From contig JAPLJW010000214.1 in NCBI GenBank assembly GCA_026388365.1, forward strand, positions 1-22,181: a stretch of DNA of 22,181 bases. The letters are read 5' to 3'. The DNA comes from Deltaproteobacteria bacterium. GTDB lineage: Bacteria; Desulfobacterota; Syntrophia; Syntrophales; UBA5619. Of the stretch, positions 21,137 through 22,181 are shown in pieces. Position numbers and translations under genes: made by a program. Under the pieces are notes generated by a model. That model did no database searches. It was not told the DNA's origin and worked only from the letters and a program-made list of their open reading frames with translations. Position 1 is the stretch's first letter. Each line of letters starts with the position of its first letter.

Positions 21137-22181
21137 TCATTTTTGTATCGCAGGGAGGGTCAGGCCGAGCTTTTTCAGTTTCCGGACGATCGTCGGCTGG
21201 CTTACACCGAGATGGGCGGCCATTTTCCTTGTGGATTTGCAGACGAGGAGGGCCCGGCGGAAGACCTCCCGTTCCGTGGCGATCACATGGTCATTGAGCT
21301 TCGGGGAGACCGGATTCCGGACTGTTCCGACCCTCTGCAATGTCAGGGGTTCTCCTCCCCGCTTTACCGGCAGCGCATCCAGCGTTTCCTGCTCGCTCAT
21401 GACAACGGCTTGCTCCAGGATATTCTTCAACTCCCTCACGTTTCCTGGAAACGGGCAGGAGAGAAGGAGATCCATCGTTTCCTGTGAGATGCGCTTTTTC
21501 TGGCGGTAGGTGCGGTTGTATTTCCGCAGGAAAAAATGGACCAGCTCGAAGATGTCCTCCGCGCGCTCCCGCAGGGGCGGTATACGGAGGGTGAAGGTAT
21601 TGAGTCGATAGAAGAGGTCCTGCCGGAATTTCTTTGCCCGCATCAGGGCTTCCAGATCGCGGTTTGTGGCGGCGACGATCTTGCAGTCGATCTGCCGCGG
21701 CTTTACGCTGCCGAGGCGAAGGACCTCGGAGTCATCAAGGTATTTCAGGAGCTTGGCCTGCAGGGACAGGGGGAGATCCCCGATCTCGTCCAGGAAGAGG
21801 GTTCCGCCCTGGGCGATTTCGATGAGGCCGGCTTTCCCCTGGGTTGCGGCGCCGGTAAAGGCGCCCTTTTCGTACCCGAAGAGTTCCGCCTCCAGAAGGG
21901 TTTCCGGAAGGGCGGCGCAGTTGATCTGAATAAAGGGCATTCGACCCCGCCGGCTGTTCTTGTGGATGAACTTGGCGAGCAGTCCCTTTCCGCTGCCCGA
22001 TTCACCCAGAAGGAGGATATTCGAGGCCTCAAGCCGGGCCAGGCGCGAGGCAACCCGGAGTGTTTCCCGCATGGCTTCGCTCACGGCTACGATCCCTTCC
22101 TCCTTCAATTCCTGCATGCTGAGGGCTGTCAGTTCGTCCTTGAACTTCTCCGTGACCTGGCGGTGCTCCTCGATCTGTTCC
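21137..22181 (-). CDS. sigma-54-dependent transcriptional activator with TyrR-like helix-turn-helix (partial, N-terminus beyond window)
   Basis: The last 347 residues of an enhancer-binding protein are visible; the frame is open to the right edge, so the sensory N-terminus is missing. The first visible residues (EQIEEHRQVTEKFKDELTAL) look like a coiled-coil linker after a PAS or similar domain. The AAA+ domain has Walker A GESGSGKG, the sigma-54 contact GAFTGA, Walker B GGTLFLDEIGDLP, sensor I AATNRDL and the arginine finger region FRQDLFYRLNTF. The C-terminal TyrR-type motif is TRKMAAHLGVSQPTIVRKLKK. An ATG at 22117 could be read as a start, but codons upstream stay in frame without a stop. 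It probably activates the divergent-free downstream operon from the sigma-54 promoter at 20863-20879. Confidence 0.92.
   Translation of the reverse strand, partial: EQIEEHRQVTEKFKDELTALSMQELKEEGIVAVSEAMRETLRVASRLARLEASNILLLGESGSGKGLLAKFIHKNSRRGRMPFIQINCAALPETLLEAELFGYEKGAFTGAATQGKAGLIEIAQGGTLFLDEIGDLPLSLQAKLLKYLDDSEVLRLGSVKPRQIDCKIVAATNRDLEALMRAKKFRQDLFYRLNTFTLRIPPLRERAEDIFELVHFFLRKYNRTYRQKKRISQETMDLLLSCPFPGNVRELKNILEQAVVMSEQETLDALPVKRGGEPLTLQRVGTVRNPVSPKLNDHVIATEREVFRRALLVCKSTRKMAAHLGVSQPTIVRKLKKLGLTLPAIQK

Noticed and set aside
1..22181. tRNA, rRNA, CRISPR array, transposase or phage genes
   Set aside because: None seen: no cloverleaf, no regularly spaced direct repeats, and no recognisable mobile-element protein in either strand.

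Overview
The window looks like a chromosomal segment from a strictly anaerobic, amino-acid-using bacterium. The closest fit is a Syntrophales/Desulfobacterota-type (former deltaproteobacterial) organism. This is inferred from gene content: a ferredoxin-dependent 2-oxoacid oxidoreductase, an ADP-forming acyl-CoA synthetase, an aldehyde:ferredoxin oxidoreductase, a Crp/Fnr regulator next to an Fe-S protein, a sigma-54 activator and palindromic intergenic repeats. No rRNA, tRNA, CRISPR array or transposase gene was seen. Nearly every gene is on the minus strand; the one clear exception is the Fe-S protein gene at 7923-8738.

Reading in the direction of transcription (right to left): (1) 22181-21137 holds the C-terminal two thirds of a sigma-54 enhancer-binding protein with a TyrR-like helix-turn-helix. 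(2) 20793-15573 is an apparent operon with a near-consensus sigma-54 promoter at 20863-20879. Its genes are a class III aminotransferase, a small unrecognised protein, a complete polar-amino-acid ABC importer (binding protein, permease, ATPase), a possible 32-residue ORF and an opine-type dehydrogenase. (3) 15245-8699 is a branched-chain amino acid importer (livK-H-M-G-F) with an aldehyde:ferredoxin oxidoreductase as its last gene. (4) 7923-8738 (plus) and 7750-7064 (minus) are an Fe-S protein and a cysteine-free Crp/Fnr regulator, diverging from a shared promoter with a perfect FNR-type palindrome; a cupin/ABM fusion gene lies downstream of the regulator. (5) 6018-2843 is an ADP-forming acyl-CoA synthetase coupled by an ATGA overlap to a type-2 argC homologue that is visibly AT-richer than its surroundings. 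(6) 2577-1 is a 2-oxoacid:ferredoxin oxidoreductase operon (ferredoxin-alpha-beta-gamma, gamma cut by the window edge) behind a textbook sigma-70 promoter.

Together the genes suggest a route from imported amino acids or amino-acid conjugates to energy. Uptake would be by the two ABC systems; nitrogen removal or cleavage by the aminotransferase and the opine-type dehydrogenase; oxidative decarboxylation to acyl-CoA plus reduced ferredoxin by the Kor complex; ATP formation by the ADP-forming synthetase; and aldehyde/acid interconversion by the tungsten-type oxidoreductase. The substrates are inference. The least ordinary parts are the sigma-54 operon joining an opine-type dehydrogenase to an importer and an aminotransferase, the acyl-CoA synthetase/argC pair, the liv-aor operon, and the symmetric FNR-box promoter.
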